DNA of 64,000 bases, taken from NCBI GenBank assembly GCA_036785705.1, contig JAWUZG010000001.1, positions 5,022,001 through 5,086,000 on the forward strand, written 5' to 3'. Origin of the DNA: Acanthornis magna (taxonomy: Eukaryota; Chordata; Aves; Passeriformes; Acanthizidae). A program made the translations under genes and the position numbers. Shown here piece after piece: positions 48,157-59,518 of this stretch; position 1 is the stretch's first letter; each line of letters opens with the position of its first letter. The notes beneath the pieces were generated by a model, which worked only from the letters and a program-made list of their open reading frames with translations, ran no database searches and was not told the origin of the DNA.

Positions 48157-49130
48157 GTGAGGGAGCAAGGGACGTGACCAGGGTGTCCCCAGTATCCATG
48201 GCGGTGTGAGGGGCAGGGGAGGCGCTCAGGGTGTCCCCGGGATCCATGGAGGTGTGAGGGGCAGGAGAGGCGCTCAGGGTGTCCCCGGGATCCATGGCGG
48301 TGTGAGGGGCAGGAGAGGCGCTCAGGGTGTCCCCGGGATCCATGGCGGTGTGAGGGGCAGGAGAGGCGCTCAGGCTGTCCCCGGGATCCATGGAGGTGTG
48401 AGCGGCAGGAGAGGCGCTCAGGGTGTCCCCGGGATCCATGGAGGCTGTGAGGGGCAAGGGAGGCGCTCAGGGTGTCCCCGCGATCCATGGCCTGTGCCCG
48501 GGAGCGGCAGGAGAGGCGCTCAGGGTGTCCCCGCGATCCATGGCCTGTGCCCGGGAGCGGCAGGAGAGGCGCTCAGGGTGTCCCCGCGATCCATGGCCTG
48601 TGCCCGGGAGCGGCAGGAGAGGCGCTCAGGGTGTCCCCGCGATCCATGGCGGTGTGAGGGGCAGGGGAGGCGCTCAGGGTGTCCCCGCGATCCATGGCCT
48701 GTGCCCGGGAGCGGCAGGAGAGGCGCTCAGGGTGTCCCCGCGATCCATGGCGGTGTGAGGGGCAGGGGAGGCGCTCAGGGTGTCCCCGGGATCCATGGCC
48801 TGTGCCCGGGAGCGGCAGAAGAAGCGCTCAGGGTGTCCCCGCGATCCATGGCCTGTGTCCGGGAGCGGCAGGAGAGGCGCTCAGGGTGTCCCCGCGATCC
48901 ATGGCGGTGTGAGGGGCAGGGGAGGCGCTCAGGGTGTCCCCGGGATCCATGGCCTGTGCCCGGGAGCGGCAGAAGAAGCGCTCAGGGTGTCCCCGCGATC
49001 CATGGCCTGTGTCCGGGAGCGGCAGGGGAGGCGCTCAGGGTGTCCCCGGGATCCATGGTCTGTGCCCGGGAGCGGCAGGAGAGGCGCTCAGGGTGTCCCC
49101 GCGATCCATGGCCTGTGCCCGGGAGCGGCG
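48157..49130. repeat. GC-rich minisatellite of interleaved 48-bp and 53-bp units
   Basis: About 18 units begin with aggcgctcagggtgtcccc. Unit starts are 48220, 48268, 48316, 48364, 48412, 48461, 48514, 48567, 48620, 48668, 48721, 48769, 48822, 48875, 48923, 48976, 49029 and 49082, with a partial unit before the first. There are two types that share the first 30 bases. Type A (48 bp) continues ggtgtgaggggcaggag; type B (53 bp) continues cctgtgcccgggagcggcag. The order from 48220 is A A A A A(49 bp) B B B A B A B B A B B B and a final partial B. Long open frames on both strands follow from the unit lengths and lack of stops; I do not regard them as genes. Confidence 0.95.
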
Positions 49131-49265
49131 GCGGCTCCGGCCGGGAGCGCCCCGGGGCTACCGAGGGCCGCCAGCGCCATCTCGCGGCGGCGGCCGTGGC
49201 TGCGCGCCGGGAGCTGCGGCGCGCTCGGCATTCCGCTCGGGAATGGACGCTCAGGGAAAACCGAA
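49090..49265. promoter_or_regulatory. CpG-dense core next to the minisatellite, candidate CpG-island promoter
   Basis: By eye there are more than 25 CpG dinucleotides between about 49125 and 49250, far above the rest of the window, and the adjoining repeat units add about five each. A YY1-like cgccatct lies at 49175-49182, and GC-box-like and ccggg segments surround it. CpG islands of this kind commonly mark promoters, often bidirectional. No TATA box, exon or splice donor is identifiable, so the promoter call is inference. It could instead be a GC-rich repeat flank. Confidence 0.4.
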
Positions 49266-49344
49266 TTTCCTCCCGTGCTGCCGTCCTACCTGGCCATGTG
49301 CCTTTTCTCCCCCAGCTGCGCCCACTGCGCTCCACGCACGTACC

Positions 49345-49478
49345 CCATCCCTGGGAGTGTTCAAGGACGGGTTGGATGGGGCTCTGAGCACTACTGGAAG
49401 GTGTCGCTGCCCCTGGCAGGCGGGTTGGATTAGGTGATCTTTAAGGTCCTTCCAAACCCCAAACCATTCTATGATCTG
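49345..49478 (+). mobile_element. CR1 LINE 3' tip
   Basis: The sequence 'catccctgggagtgttcaag' then 'gggttggatggggctctgag' and 'ggaaggtgtcgctgcccctg' is the CR1 3' UTR in sense orientation. It ends in 'gatctttaaggtccttcc' and 'ccattctatgatct', the intact CR1 terminus. The 5' truncation is abrupt at about 49345, directly after the CpG-rich region. Its tail wording belongs to a different subfamily from the minus-strand copy at 47361, so the two are not halves of one insertion. Confidence 0.93.
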
Positions 49479-49810
49479 AAGCTCTCAGCTGTGTTTATTT
49501 TTATTTCCAGGATGCTAGCTGCTGCTGTTTGTCCCATTAAGGAACCTGGAGGGTCAGCCGAGCAGTATTCCACCTCTGGGTGCTGTACACAAGGGCACGA
49601 AGCCAGCAAGCCTATGTCTCTCCCAGTCTGGAATCATCCGCCAGCCGGGCTGAAAACAGCCACAGAAACACACATGGTGGCGTGGCTTTAGGCAAAGCAG
49701 CTTTAGGATCCTAAGTGGTGTGATGTGGAACTGTGGAACACAGTGTGGGCTGTCCACTCTACATTTACTCAACACTTTTGGGAGACTGCTAGGCTTCCTC
49801 CTGCTCTGGG
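49479..49810. other. Unique sequence, nothing recognised
   Basis: Moderately GC-rich sequence between the CR1 tip and the A-rich tract. There is no motif that I can assign. Confidence 0.45.
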
Positions 49811-49864
49811 ATTAAAAAAAGAAAGAAGAACAAAAAAAGAAAAAAAAAAAAAAGAAAAAAGAAG
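49811..49864 (+). repeat. A-rich low-complexity tract
   Basis: About 50 bases of A broken by single G or C. It could be the tail of an old retroposed copy, but no body is recognised upstream. Confidence 0.75.
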
Positions 49865-52800
49865 TATTCTTTTGTAGAGGAGAGACTAGCAAAGACCTAT
49901 TAGAGTTTGCCCGAAATCATGGGAGAGATCTGTTAGAACAGCATCAATTGAACAACTGTGTATCAGTGGAATTTAGTGCAGTAAACACAGCAGTGTTTGT
50001 CCTTTACTGATGAAAGTCCTTTGGATTTGAGTCTGCTGAGGGTTAGAAAAGTCGAGTTAAGAACAGGACTTGCTCAATAGCCACTTATTACAGCCATTCT
50101 TCACTTCTCTGAGAATAATCACCATTCTGCCTTTCAGGGATATTCTTAATGAGGGGACTGATGACAAAACATATTATCACCTGTGCTGTTGTATGATTAA
50201 CCCTTAGCACAACAGAGGTGAAAAAATGTTTGATCTGCCATCAATGATAAAATATGTCAGGGTCACTGATAGCTTTTCTCTGGTAAGCACAGGACTGTAG
50301 GAATAAATGTCTCAAGAGAGAAATTCTGTTCTTGCTGGATCTGTCCAAAAAGTCTTTTGTATGTGATTAACCATTTCCAAATAGTATAATGCATGGACAC
50401 TGTTACTTTGCAACAAGGCTGCTGCTTAGTTTTGGTAAAATTCAGTTCTGAGTTCTTCCTCTTTGAATTTAAACCTTATGTTAACATCAAAGTCACATCC
50501 AGATGGATTCAAGCCTTGACACTGCTGAAAATCCAGAGTCAATGAAGAATGTTACTTTTCAATTAATCAAGAGATTTGCACACAAAACTTTAAATCCAAA
50601 CTAACTGTGTTTTTTAGAATAACAAACCTAAGGAAAATAAATTACTGTGTGGACTGTTTTACTGAAGAGCATGTGGGAAGTAATCTGTTAGTGTCAAGAC
50701 AAAATTAGACAAGATTTTTTAGCACTGAGTAAATTGGGATATATTAAGTACTTTGAATAAAGTTAAGATGACAGCAAAAGCCATAATAATTTCACTGTCA
50801 GTTAAAGGTGCAATTGCCAGAAAATTGAAAAATGTAGGGAAATTCTCTGCAGCGCTTGAAGAATCAATGTTAGCCATATGTGGCACTGCAAAGCTGCTGT
50901 GGAGCAGATAGAACTGACTGATCTTTTCAGTGCAGGCTCTGATGCGTGAAAGTCATTCCAAAGTTTAATTGAAGTTGGGAGAAGCCAGTTTCTGACAGAA
51001 AATATTTGTTTTAACTATTTTGTGGGAAATGAATGAAATCTTTAATTTTCAGCATTCAAAACACTCAGACATTCATAGATAAAAGTGGTTTATTAAAATT
51101 ATCACCTTATTACATTTTGGGGAGAGCAACTATTCAACCAAAGTAATATTTTAAGCTGTAAATATTTATTTGTTTTTTAACTTAGGAAGCAAGCAACTAA
51201 TTCCTTATAAATATAATTGAAGAGGAAATTCTAACATGACCTCTGTCATCATGCCTTTCAAAAAGGTGCTTAAAATTGACTTGAAAATGAGTGTACTATG
51301 GCTTGTGTTCAAATCAGTTATTGCAAGCTCGATGCTGCTTTGCTTTTGCCTCGTTATGTGCACTCAGAGTTCAAGATCTTCCGGTCAGGGAAGATCCTTT
51401 CTCCTTTTCTTCTTCAGGGATCTCCCTTTCTTGATGCACATGGATGATCTTTCTGGCTGGACACATAAACAGAGTTCCAGCTGCTGCAGCAGCACTAGCA
51501 GTAAATCGTGTCTGTTGTGACCTCCTAAAATCCCTTTGCAATGCCACCTGTGCCATTCATTAATTTTGAAGCATAATCTTGCTCCCACTAAACTTCTATG
51601 GAACTGCACAATGGGAAGCTGTGTTTTCCAGAAACTGAAATCCTGACTGGGAGTCAGTGACTGGATTTTGTTTTTCTGGCAGGAAGCCATCATCCAATTT
51701 CCCCAATTTCCTCCTCCGTAAAGAGGTACAATGCTGTTGATCCCGGGTGGTATCTGCTTTGAGGTCTGCAGTTGCAAAGTGTTGAGCATATATCATCATG
51801 GTATCATTTTTAAGGAATCAGACCTTACCAGGACTGTTTTCATACTCTCATTCATCATTCTTAAGACAACCGATTTGCACTCCCAGTCTGTACACCACCA
51901 CAGATTTGTTTTGTTCTGCTTTATGATTGATATATGCTGCTGAACTTTAGGGTGGGATTATATATACATAAAGTTAATAATAAGCTTATGAAAGGAATAT
52001 AATTCTAGGACACACAGTTATGTAGCGATCCTTTACAATTTTTTCAGTGTAGGGATCAATTTTTCTTATAAAGGCATATCTTTGTCTCTGCAAGTGTTTG
52101 CTTTGTGCAGTTTTATAGAGAAAGAATTTCAGCTAACCATTTCAGAGTATAAATAAATGAGTGGTTTACAAGGATAAATTACTATTTTGTTATATTATAA
52201 ATTAAAATTTTCCCTAATATGAAATGAAAGTTTATGAATTCTGTGATATTATGATATCTTTGAGAGCATTAAAAGGTGAAAACACCTAAATTTGAGACAG
52301 GTTTAAAGAATATAGACATTTAAAAATCATACTGTTACAATACTCAGTCTGGGCTCTATGGAAACTGGCTTTTTACCAAGAAATACAGCTGTTAACAAAA
52401 TGTCACCTTATCTATTCAGTGGTTGCAGAAATGGGAAAAAATTATTAATTTTAAAGGGTTATCTGAGGATTCAAATAAAATAATTAGTGAGCAAAAAATA
52501 ATGATATGATTGTAATCCCAGCCTTATCCTGGGTTGAACTGCTGAATGACACTGAACAGGCTCTTAATAGCACTCATGTGCTTGGAGCTATACGGTACAT
52601 TCAAGGAAGAAGACTAGGACAAATTCAAACTCAAGAAAAGAGTAGACACATGCCTGTTTGGCTAGATATTAATTGCTAAAGAGATTGTTATTTAAATAAA
52701 CGTGTTTATACTTTTCAAAATATAGATGTATTTATAGAAATACATAGGCGAAACACCATCAGAATGCCCAAAATAACTTCCATGCCATAAGGGCAAATAA

Positions 52801-55368
52801 AGGGCAGGTTTATTTTCAGTTCTTACGCCTTAGATTTCCCTGAAGACTTTTGTTATCTGCATTGTACAGGTCAGCCTTGCCTATTGGTATTTTAGGATCT
52901 GGTGGTTCCTCATGATTTGAGGACCTGCAGGCCCAGTCATTCTTATATTTCTTCCTGCTGCCAGTAATTGCTATTTCAACTACAGCTCTGAATTTCTGCA
53001 GTAATTAACTCATAACAGCAACCACATGGGAAGCCACTGAACCCATGTTTTACTGTTACAAATATCCTCTACTTTTTGGCTGCAAAGGCTTTCACAAATA
53101 CAATTCCCTATCATGGCACATTTTCTGTTTCATTCAATCTCCTTGCAGGCATCTGCAGTACTGTTGTTGTGAGCTATGGATTGATACCAGCGAGGCTGTT
53201 TCTACGTTCTGTATTGAACAATATTTTAGAAGTTCAACAGTTTAAAGTTAACAGTTTCAAAGTTGCTACTCTAGTTTTACTAGTTCCGTCATGCCTTGAT
53301 CATTGTTCTCAGAGGAGCCAAGAGCAGTGTGTGAGACAACATGAAAGATTTAAGGTGTCTGCTTTTCTTAGCTGACTTCTGCTGCTAATGCATATATATG
53401 GATTATTATGGATCCAAATATATTTGTCCTGTTGATCAGGTTTTATCTGTCAGCCTCACCGAAATGTCTGGGAACACTTAGGCACACTTAAGTGGTCTTC
53501 AGTGCTAATCATTTGGAAAATGAAGTCACTGCTTAGACACCTGACTCCCACATCCTCACTTGTCAGCAGGTAACTATGTTGAGGTGTCTGTACCACAGGC
53601 TTCTGCCTTGTCACAGAAGGTGGCATAAGCTCACATTATGAATGATAGAAAATAGCAGAATTCACTGTGTGATTCTGTCCTCTGACTGTCACTCTAAAAA
53701 CCCTCTAGATGTCCCATAGCTCCTGTGCTGAATTTGCCAGCCAGGTAGACATAATAAGGTATTTTATCTTGTTAGGTGTTTCAGGAGATGTTAGATCCCT
53801 TTGCTTGGGCAACTGAATCAAGTTACTAATTTCAGACAGATCTTGCACTTCCTAAGACTTGCAAATTTCCCTTTCCAAGACATATTGATTTTTTGCACCT
53901 AGCGCTGAATATTCAGAGTAGAAATAGTCTTTCCATGATGTAATCTGACCTTTACCTATGTCCCACATGGCCAAGTTTTCTTTTCACATACTTAACTATA
54001 TCTTCAGCTATCTCAGTGATTTGTGCAGGTTTTAAACTTACAATTACAAAGAAACATTCCTGATATTTAAAGTAATAGTTCCGTCACAGTGTGTAGCTAC
54101 TCTTGAGCAAATCCCACCAGCAAGTGTTCTCTAAAGCAGCTGTTAGTGTTGCAAACACCTCTCTGTTGAATACAGAGGCTTCTTGTTCTATAAAACACAT
54201 GCACTGTGCTTCTCTGTGTATAATTTCTGTCCTTCTCTGCAGCCTTTTGGAAAATGGGTTTGCATCTTGCAGATTTGACAGTCCTCTGAGATGCTGGGAC
54301 ATTGCCAACATCTGCCAGTTTCCCCTGCAGGCCATGTGCTCTTCCCCACCTCTCGCCTGTTTTCAGACTCTTGGAGTTTCACTTTTCTTTTGCCTCTGGT
54401 ACTTCTGCGGACCCATGTTTTCAAAAATTCAGCCATGACTTTTCCAAATATATAATCTTCTCTGACCACATTCTGGAAAATAACAGGATAGCTTTTCTTT
54501 TAAGATTGAGTTGGGATGTTTTATCTGAGGTCTCCAAGCATCATCATAGTCTGTTCTCAAATCAGGGATTCCACAAAACCTTCAAAATTGCATGTCTGGC
54601 TTAGTAGCCTCAGAGGTGGTATAAGTGCTTCAAAAATTCCTCCCAGTTTTTGATCTGTTATGAAACTGATATAGTTCTTTATTTTCTCTGGAAGTACAAT
54701 ATTATTTCAAATCTCTTTAGAACAGTTAGACAAGAGTTTATTCTTCTTTCTGTAAGCACAGGCTGCTAAACAAATGCAACACTTCAGACACAGCAAAATG
54801 GGGAAAATAGAAAACTTTTGCTTGTGTTAGTTTTCATTAGTTCTGCGTATAATCTTGAAAAGACCCACGCTTTCTCTTTGAAACTCTTTGTGTATGTATC
54901 ACTTTCCTGGAGAATTTCAGATGCAAAAGAATAACACTATAGACTCATCTAATAGCAAAGGGATGCTGCCCTATTTTGCCACCTTTTTCTTCTCTTCAAG
55001 CACCTGTCTTCATATCTTCCATCTACTTCTAATCCCACTGAATGTTCAGGGTTTCTGCGTGGTTTATAGGCTTGAATATAACAGCAAAGAAGTAAATGAA
55101 AAATTGTGTGAAAAAGCTTGAGAGGGAGAGGAAGACGCAGAGAAGTGTTTATCATAAAGCTGAGTTTTCAGTTTAAAAGCTGTCAAAGCAGAGTGTTCCA
55201 GAGTGTTGGACTTCAGCTTTAGCAGCAAAAGTCCAAATAACTTTAAAAACAACTATTCACAGAACTAGCATATGTTTGAAGATGCACACTGGGTAATTGT
55301 TTTGAGGGAAGAGCTCAAGGGAATGGGAAAATTATAGGATGGCTTTCTATAATGCTTTTATTTTTCTT
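49865..55368. other. Unique AT-rich sequence, no gene recognised
   Basis: Open frames up to 134 codons (51385-51789 minus) overlap others on both strands and show no domain. Nothing repetitive beyond short AT runs is visible. Confidence 0.55.
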
Positions 55369-55380
55369 ATATATATATAT

Positions 55381-55444
<64 letters not shown>
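55369..55444 (+). repeat. Compound microsatellite (AT)6 (GATA)16
   Basis: Twelve bases of alternating A and T at 55369-55380 run straight into sixteen perfect GATA units at 55381-55444. GATA tracts are common, highly variable markers in vertebrates. Confidence 0.97.
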
Positions 55445-57970
55445 TCCTTATTTGTGTTTGTGTGCATGAATGTGGATGGCTAAATGAGAAATCTTATACC
55501 TATATTTGCATACAAATGCTAATATACCTATACATATATATGCGTATTTATTAAGAAAGTGGAAAAGGGAGTTTAATTTTTCTGTGTATCCCAAAGTAGA
55601 GTTTTCTGACAAAATTTAACCTGGGTTTAATTAAATAGCGTGATAGGAACACATTTTGTATTTCATTTATTGCACAGCAGATAGATGCCTATGCATAAGT
55701 TTGCTAATGTAATAAGTAAACCATATGAAAAAACAGTTCCAGAAATTAGGGGAAAAAAGGCAGAAAATGTTTATTTGGTCCAAACGTCTTTATCTGGAAC
55801 ATTTTAGAAAAAAATATTCTTCCACAGTCATCTTCTCTGCCTCAGTCTTTCCACCTACATAAGCACAGTCAACAGCTCTTTGTTCCTGAATTCTGCAGGA
55901 AATGGATGAATTTTTAAAACAAACCCACACCCCTTTCTTTTCATTACATCTTTCCCACTGTGTCTTTTTGTGTTTAAAAATATCACGTCTCTGTGTTCCC
56001 TCTCTACATAAGCATATAGATATAAGGATATATATTTTCTTTTAACAGAAAATATGGCTTTTTTTTTACCCAGCAATGGTTGTCTGCATGCTCAATGTGG
56101 TGACACTCACAAGAGGGATAAATACAGGACATTTGCCCTTTTAGAGTCTCCTTAGGATCTTTTTCATAAAAATGGATTATCCGTTTGCCATTTTCTTTTC
56201 TCATTATAACCTTTGTCATGTGTGTGGGCTCCCTGGGCTCTAATGTCTCTTTCTCATGAATTAAAGGGGGAATTCTCCTTTTCTTTGACCTTTTCAGTAT
56301 TCTGCACTTCAGTGGGGTGGCATTTCCACTCCTTAAAGATTACAACCTGTGCTGACTAATCAGCCAATCAAATGCCAATTACAAATGTAAAATCAATTAC
56401 TGTTGCTATTAAGAACAAACCCCATCCGACATATTTTGGCCTTCTCTGCCATGATCCACTGAGAGGGTTAAAGCTCTAATGACAGGGGTATATGTGGAAA
56501 TGGGCCAGATCCTTTGACACAAACTGCAAAACCTTTTTCTTAGCTAACACAAAGAGGAATTGAACTTCTGTAATGGGTAATTCAGGGGTTAAATTCAGTA
56601 TTGCCTTTAGTCCTGTCGTTTGTGTGACTTTCTGCCAAACATTACATGCAATTCTGCGCTCTCCCCAAAGAAAATGTTTAAAACCATCCTTGTTGAACTA
56701 ATGTCTTTCTGTCTCCGTGAAGAGGATGCTGGAGCTCAACTTTTGGTCTGCACAGGACTTGCCTCTGAGCCCTTTCAGATGATTTCCCATCAGAGATCTT
56801 TGTTTACTGCAGTGTTGGCTACTTTCAGAAGTGGACACAGTGTCTAGAATTTTAAATATACTCTTGAGCCTCATATCTCCTATTAATCAACTGTTGGCAG
56901 CCTACTTCTCAGCAGGCAAGAAAATTAGATTATCTTAGAAGCTTATAGGCCTTACATACAGTAAACAAGGAGATAAAGGTGTCTCACCTGGGCAGCCTTT
57001 ATAAATACCTGTTTTCTTTGTTGATCAGAGGGAAATTTAAGTCTATGAAGAAGGCTCTCTGAATTAGTCTTCCAGATATCCCTCTAGGCTTCAAAATGTA
57101 GTGTATCTTCTGTTTCTTTGGTTGTTGGACTGTTAGAAGTCAAGTCTAATTTTCCAGCTTTCCTCTGCGGGCATCCAAGAAAGAGCATATGAGAGGTAGA
57201 GTGAATCTCACTTCTAACAGACTGATTCTGAAGTTGGCTCCTATTGCAGGAATTATTGTGCTCCTTTAAAATCTTGTTGGAATGGAGGCGATGAAGACAT
57301 TTCAGGGGAGTATGAGGACTTTGCTAACTAAATATTCCTGTCAGTTGTTTTAGACTTGCTATTCTGTTGACCTGTAACAATCTTTATTTTTTACAAGTGA
57401 TCCTCCCTTATGTCTAAAATGATTTTGCAAGGTCTTTACAGGAAGATGAAGTGCTACTTCATTGTGCTGATTTCCAGATCCTTGTGTTATAAACCCCAAC
57501 AGCACTTAGAAAACTTTTCTTAAAGTCGTGGATAATAACAATTTAAAAGACAAGTTAAACTGTTTCCTGAAAATCCCATTGGAGATTTACAGATGGTTGC
57601 AACCAGAATTCCTGGGCATCATGGAAGGGATCTCATGGTCAAAAGACTGAGTTTTTCCTTGTATTGTTTCTCTTTTTCCTCACTTCCAAAGGAATTACCC
57701 CAGCATGTTACTATCATTCCTCATACGTAGCAAGTACTCTCTCATAAATTGGATAGTATTTTGAGACAAAAGGCAAGATTCATCTCAACTATCTTGAAAT
57801 AGCTAGAAGTCAGGGAGTTATTTTTAGGGTGAAATTCGGATTGTTAAATTTAGTTGGCTGAAACCATCACCTGAATCTCAATCTGAACCACATGTCTGTT
57901 TCAGACCAGAGGAATCCCACAACAGGTTTGTGGTCTAAACCTTTTATATAATTTCCCCATAAATAAATTG
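55445..57970. other. Unique AT-rich sequence, possible conserved block inside
   Basis: No repeat or exon is supported. The part at about 56330-56430 contains a CCAAT-type agccaatca and several TAAT/ATTA cores in a low-repeat context and is listed as an observation. Confidence 0.5.
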
Positions 57971-57972
57971 CT

Positions 57973-58020
57973 AAAATGAGACACCTAAAATGGGACACCT
58001 AGCTTTTAGATGAGACACCT
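57973..58020 (+). repeat. Triplicated 14-bp motif
   Basis: The motif aaaatgagacacct occurs at 57973-57986, with one change at 57987-58000, and again in variant form at 58007-58020. Confidence 0.75.
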
Positions 58021-58724
58021 CAGTTTTACAGATCGTGTATGTCTCACCCCAAAAGCCAACATGATTTTGGGATGAAGTTTTCCAATATCACTAATGGCAA
58101 TCATCCTGCAAAACTTACACACAATGAAAATTCCTTCAGAATGTCGAAGTGTGATCCAAAGCCTTTTACAATCAGTGGGAGAATTGTTGATCCATTCTGG
58201 AAAGGAATCTGCTTAAGAAGGAAATGGACTTTGCTGACAGAATCCCACTCTCCAGTAAAAAGAGAAGTCTCAAGGGAATGATCATGCAACAAGATCTATT
58301 TTTTTTGTCTCTGTAATGGAGGAATCTGTGTCACTTCCACACTGGTATATTTTAGCAACCAAAGCATGAATTTTAGCTGTTTAAGCAGAACAAGCATTGC
58401 TGACGTTCAGACAACTCTCCCTTAGGGCTGTTATGGACAGTTCATCTATCTATTGAAAAGATATTTTCCCTCCATAGCAGATTTTAGTAACTGGGAATGA
58501 AGTCTGCATTACACAGGGGATGAGAACCCAACATTTGCATCATTCAGAGCCATCGAGGTTTCCAATACATCTAAGTAATTAATAAGATTCATTGAGAAAG
58601 GGCAATTTTATACTCCAGTATGCAAGGTTGTTAACATATCATGTTTTGTTTGCATAATATGAGTGGTCTCTAACATCAGAGAGTTTTGAAACCTTATTTC
58701 TGTTTATAATGACCATATGGTCTG
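58021..58724. other. Unique sequence, nothing recognised
   Basis: No repeat or exon is supported before the CR1 that follows. Confidence 0.5.
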
Positions 58725-58975
58725 TCCTCTCTGGTGACCAGTGACAGGACCTGAGGGAATGGCCTGAAGCTGTGTCAGGGGAGGTTTAGGTTGGATATTA
58801 GAAAAAAAGTTGTTTCACTCAGGCTGACTGGGCACTGGAACAGGTTCCCCAGGGAAGTGCTCACAGCACCAAGCCTGACAGAGTTCAAGAAGTGTTTGGA
58901 CAATGCGCTCAGGCACATGGGGTGACTTTTGGAAATGGTGCTGTGCAGGGCCAGGAGTTGGACTCGATGATCCCA
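58725..58975 (+). mobile_element. CR1 LINE fragment, 3' tip missing
   Basis: The plus strand starts 'ctctctggtgaccagtgac', then gives the QGRFRLDIRKK-like, HWNRFPREVLTAPSLTEF-like blocks of the CR1 ORF2 end near 58780-58890. It carries on to 'ttggactcgatgatccca' at about 58972 and then loses the match before the normal terminal block. The missing 3' tip is unusual, because CR1 copies normally keep the 3' end. A second CR1 in opposite orientation follows at 59098. Confidence 0.9.
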
Positions 58976-59097
58976 GATCAGACAGGCCAACACGTAGCTG
59001 AAGCAGCTCTGTCTCTTTGCCCCCTCTCCCCACACAGTTGTCACACAGCCTTAGCTCCCAGACATTGTTTCTGGAGCCCAGGAAAGCACCACCCCTC
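58976..59097. other. Spacer between two tail-to-tail CR1 copies
   Basis: About 120 bases of CT-rich, non-CR1 sequence replace both expected CR1 3' termini. It may be original target sequence or filler from a rearrangement. Confidence 0.4.
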
Positions 59098-59518
59098 CTG
59101 CCATGGGCAGGGATGCCTTTCACTAGACTAGGTTGCTCAGGGATCCATCCAGCTTAGCCTTGAACACTTTCAGCTGTGGGACATCCACTTCTCTGGAAAA
59201 CCTGTTCAGGGCCTCCCCACCTTCACAGTAAAGAATTTCTTCATAGTATCCCATTTAAACCTACTCTTTTATAGTTTGAAACCATTGCCCCTTGTCATGT
59301 CACTACAGGCTCTTGTAAATAGTGTCTCTCCATCTTTCTTGTAGGCTCCCTTCAGGTACTGGGAGGCTGCAATTAGGTCATCCCGAAGCTTTTTCTTCTC
59401 CAGGCTGAACAATCCCAGTTCTCTCAGCCTTTCCTCACAGGTGAGGTGCTTCATCCCTCTAATCATCTTGCTGGCTTCCTCTGGACTTGCTTCAGAAGGT
59501 CAATGTCATTTGTGCTTC
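59098..59518 (-). mobile_element. CR1 LINE fragment, 3' tip missing
   Basis: The sequence begins inside the antisense 3' UTR ('ccatgggcagggatgcc', 'actaggttgctcaggg'), without the terminal gaatcatag block. The minus strand then reads HLTCEERLRELGLFSLEKKK, LRDDLIAASQYLKGAYKKDG and LFTRACSDMTRGNGFKL (59460-59269), the textbook end region of CR1 ORF2. The 65-codon frame is still open. It belongs to the subfamily type of the copy at 18005. Confidence 0.93.

Noticed and set aside
48011..48488. 148- and 154-codon minus-strand frames with 16-residue repeats
   Set aside because: These are the antisense of the 48-bp minisatellite units; repetition of a stop-free unit explains them without a gene.
49479..49864. 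Processed pseudogene ending in the A-rich tract
   Set aside because: No coding similarity is recognisable upstream of the tract, and the A run is broken by many G bases.
51385..51789. 134-codon minus-strand frame
   Set aside because: No domain, overlaps frames on both strands, low-complexity K/R-rich end; chance is the simpler reading.
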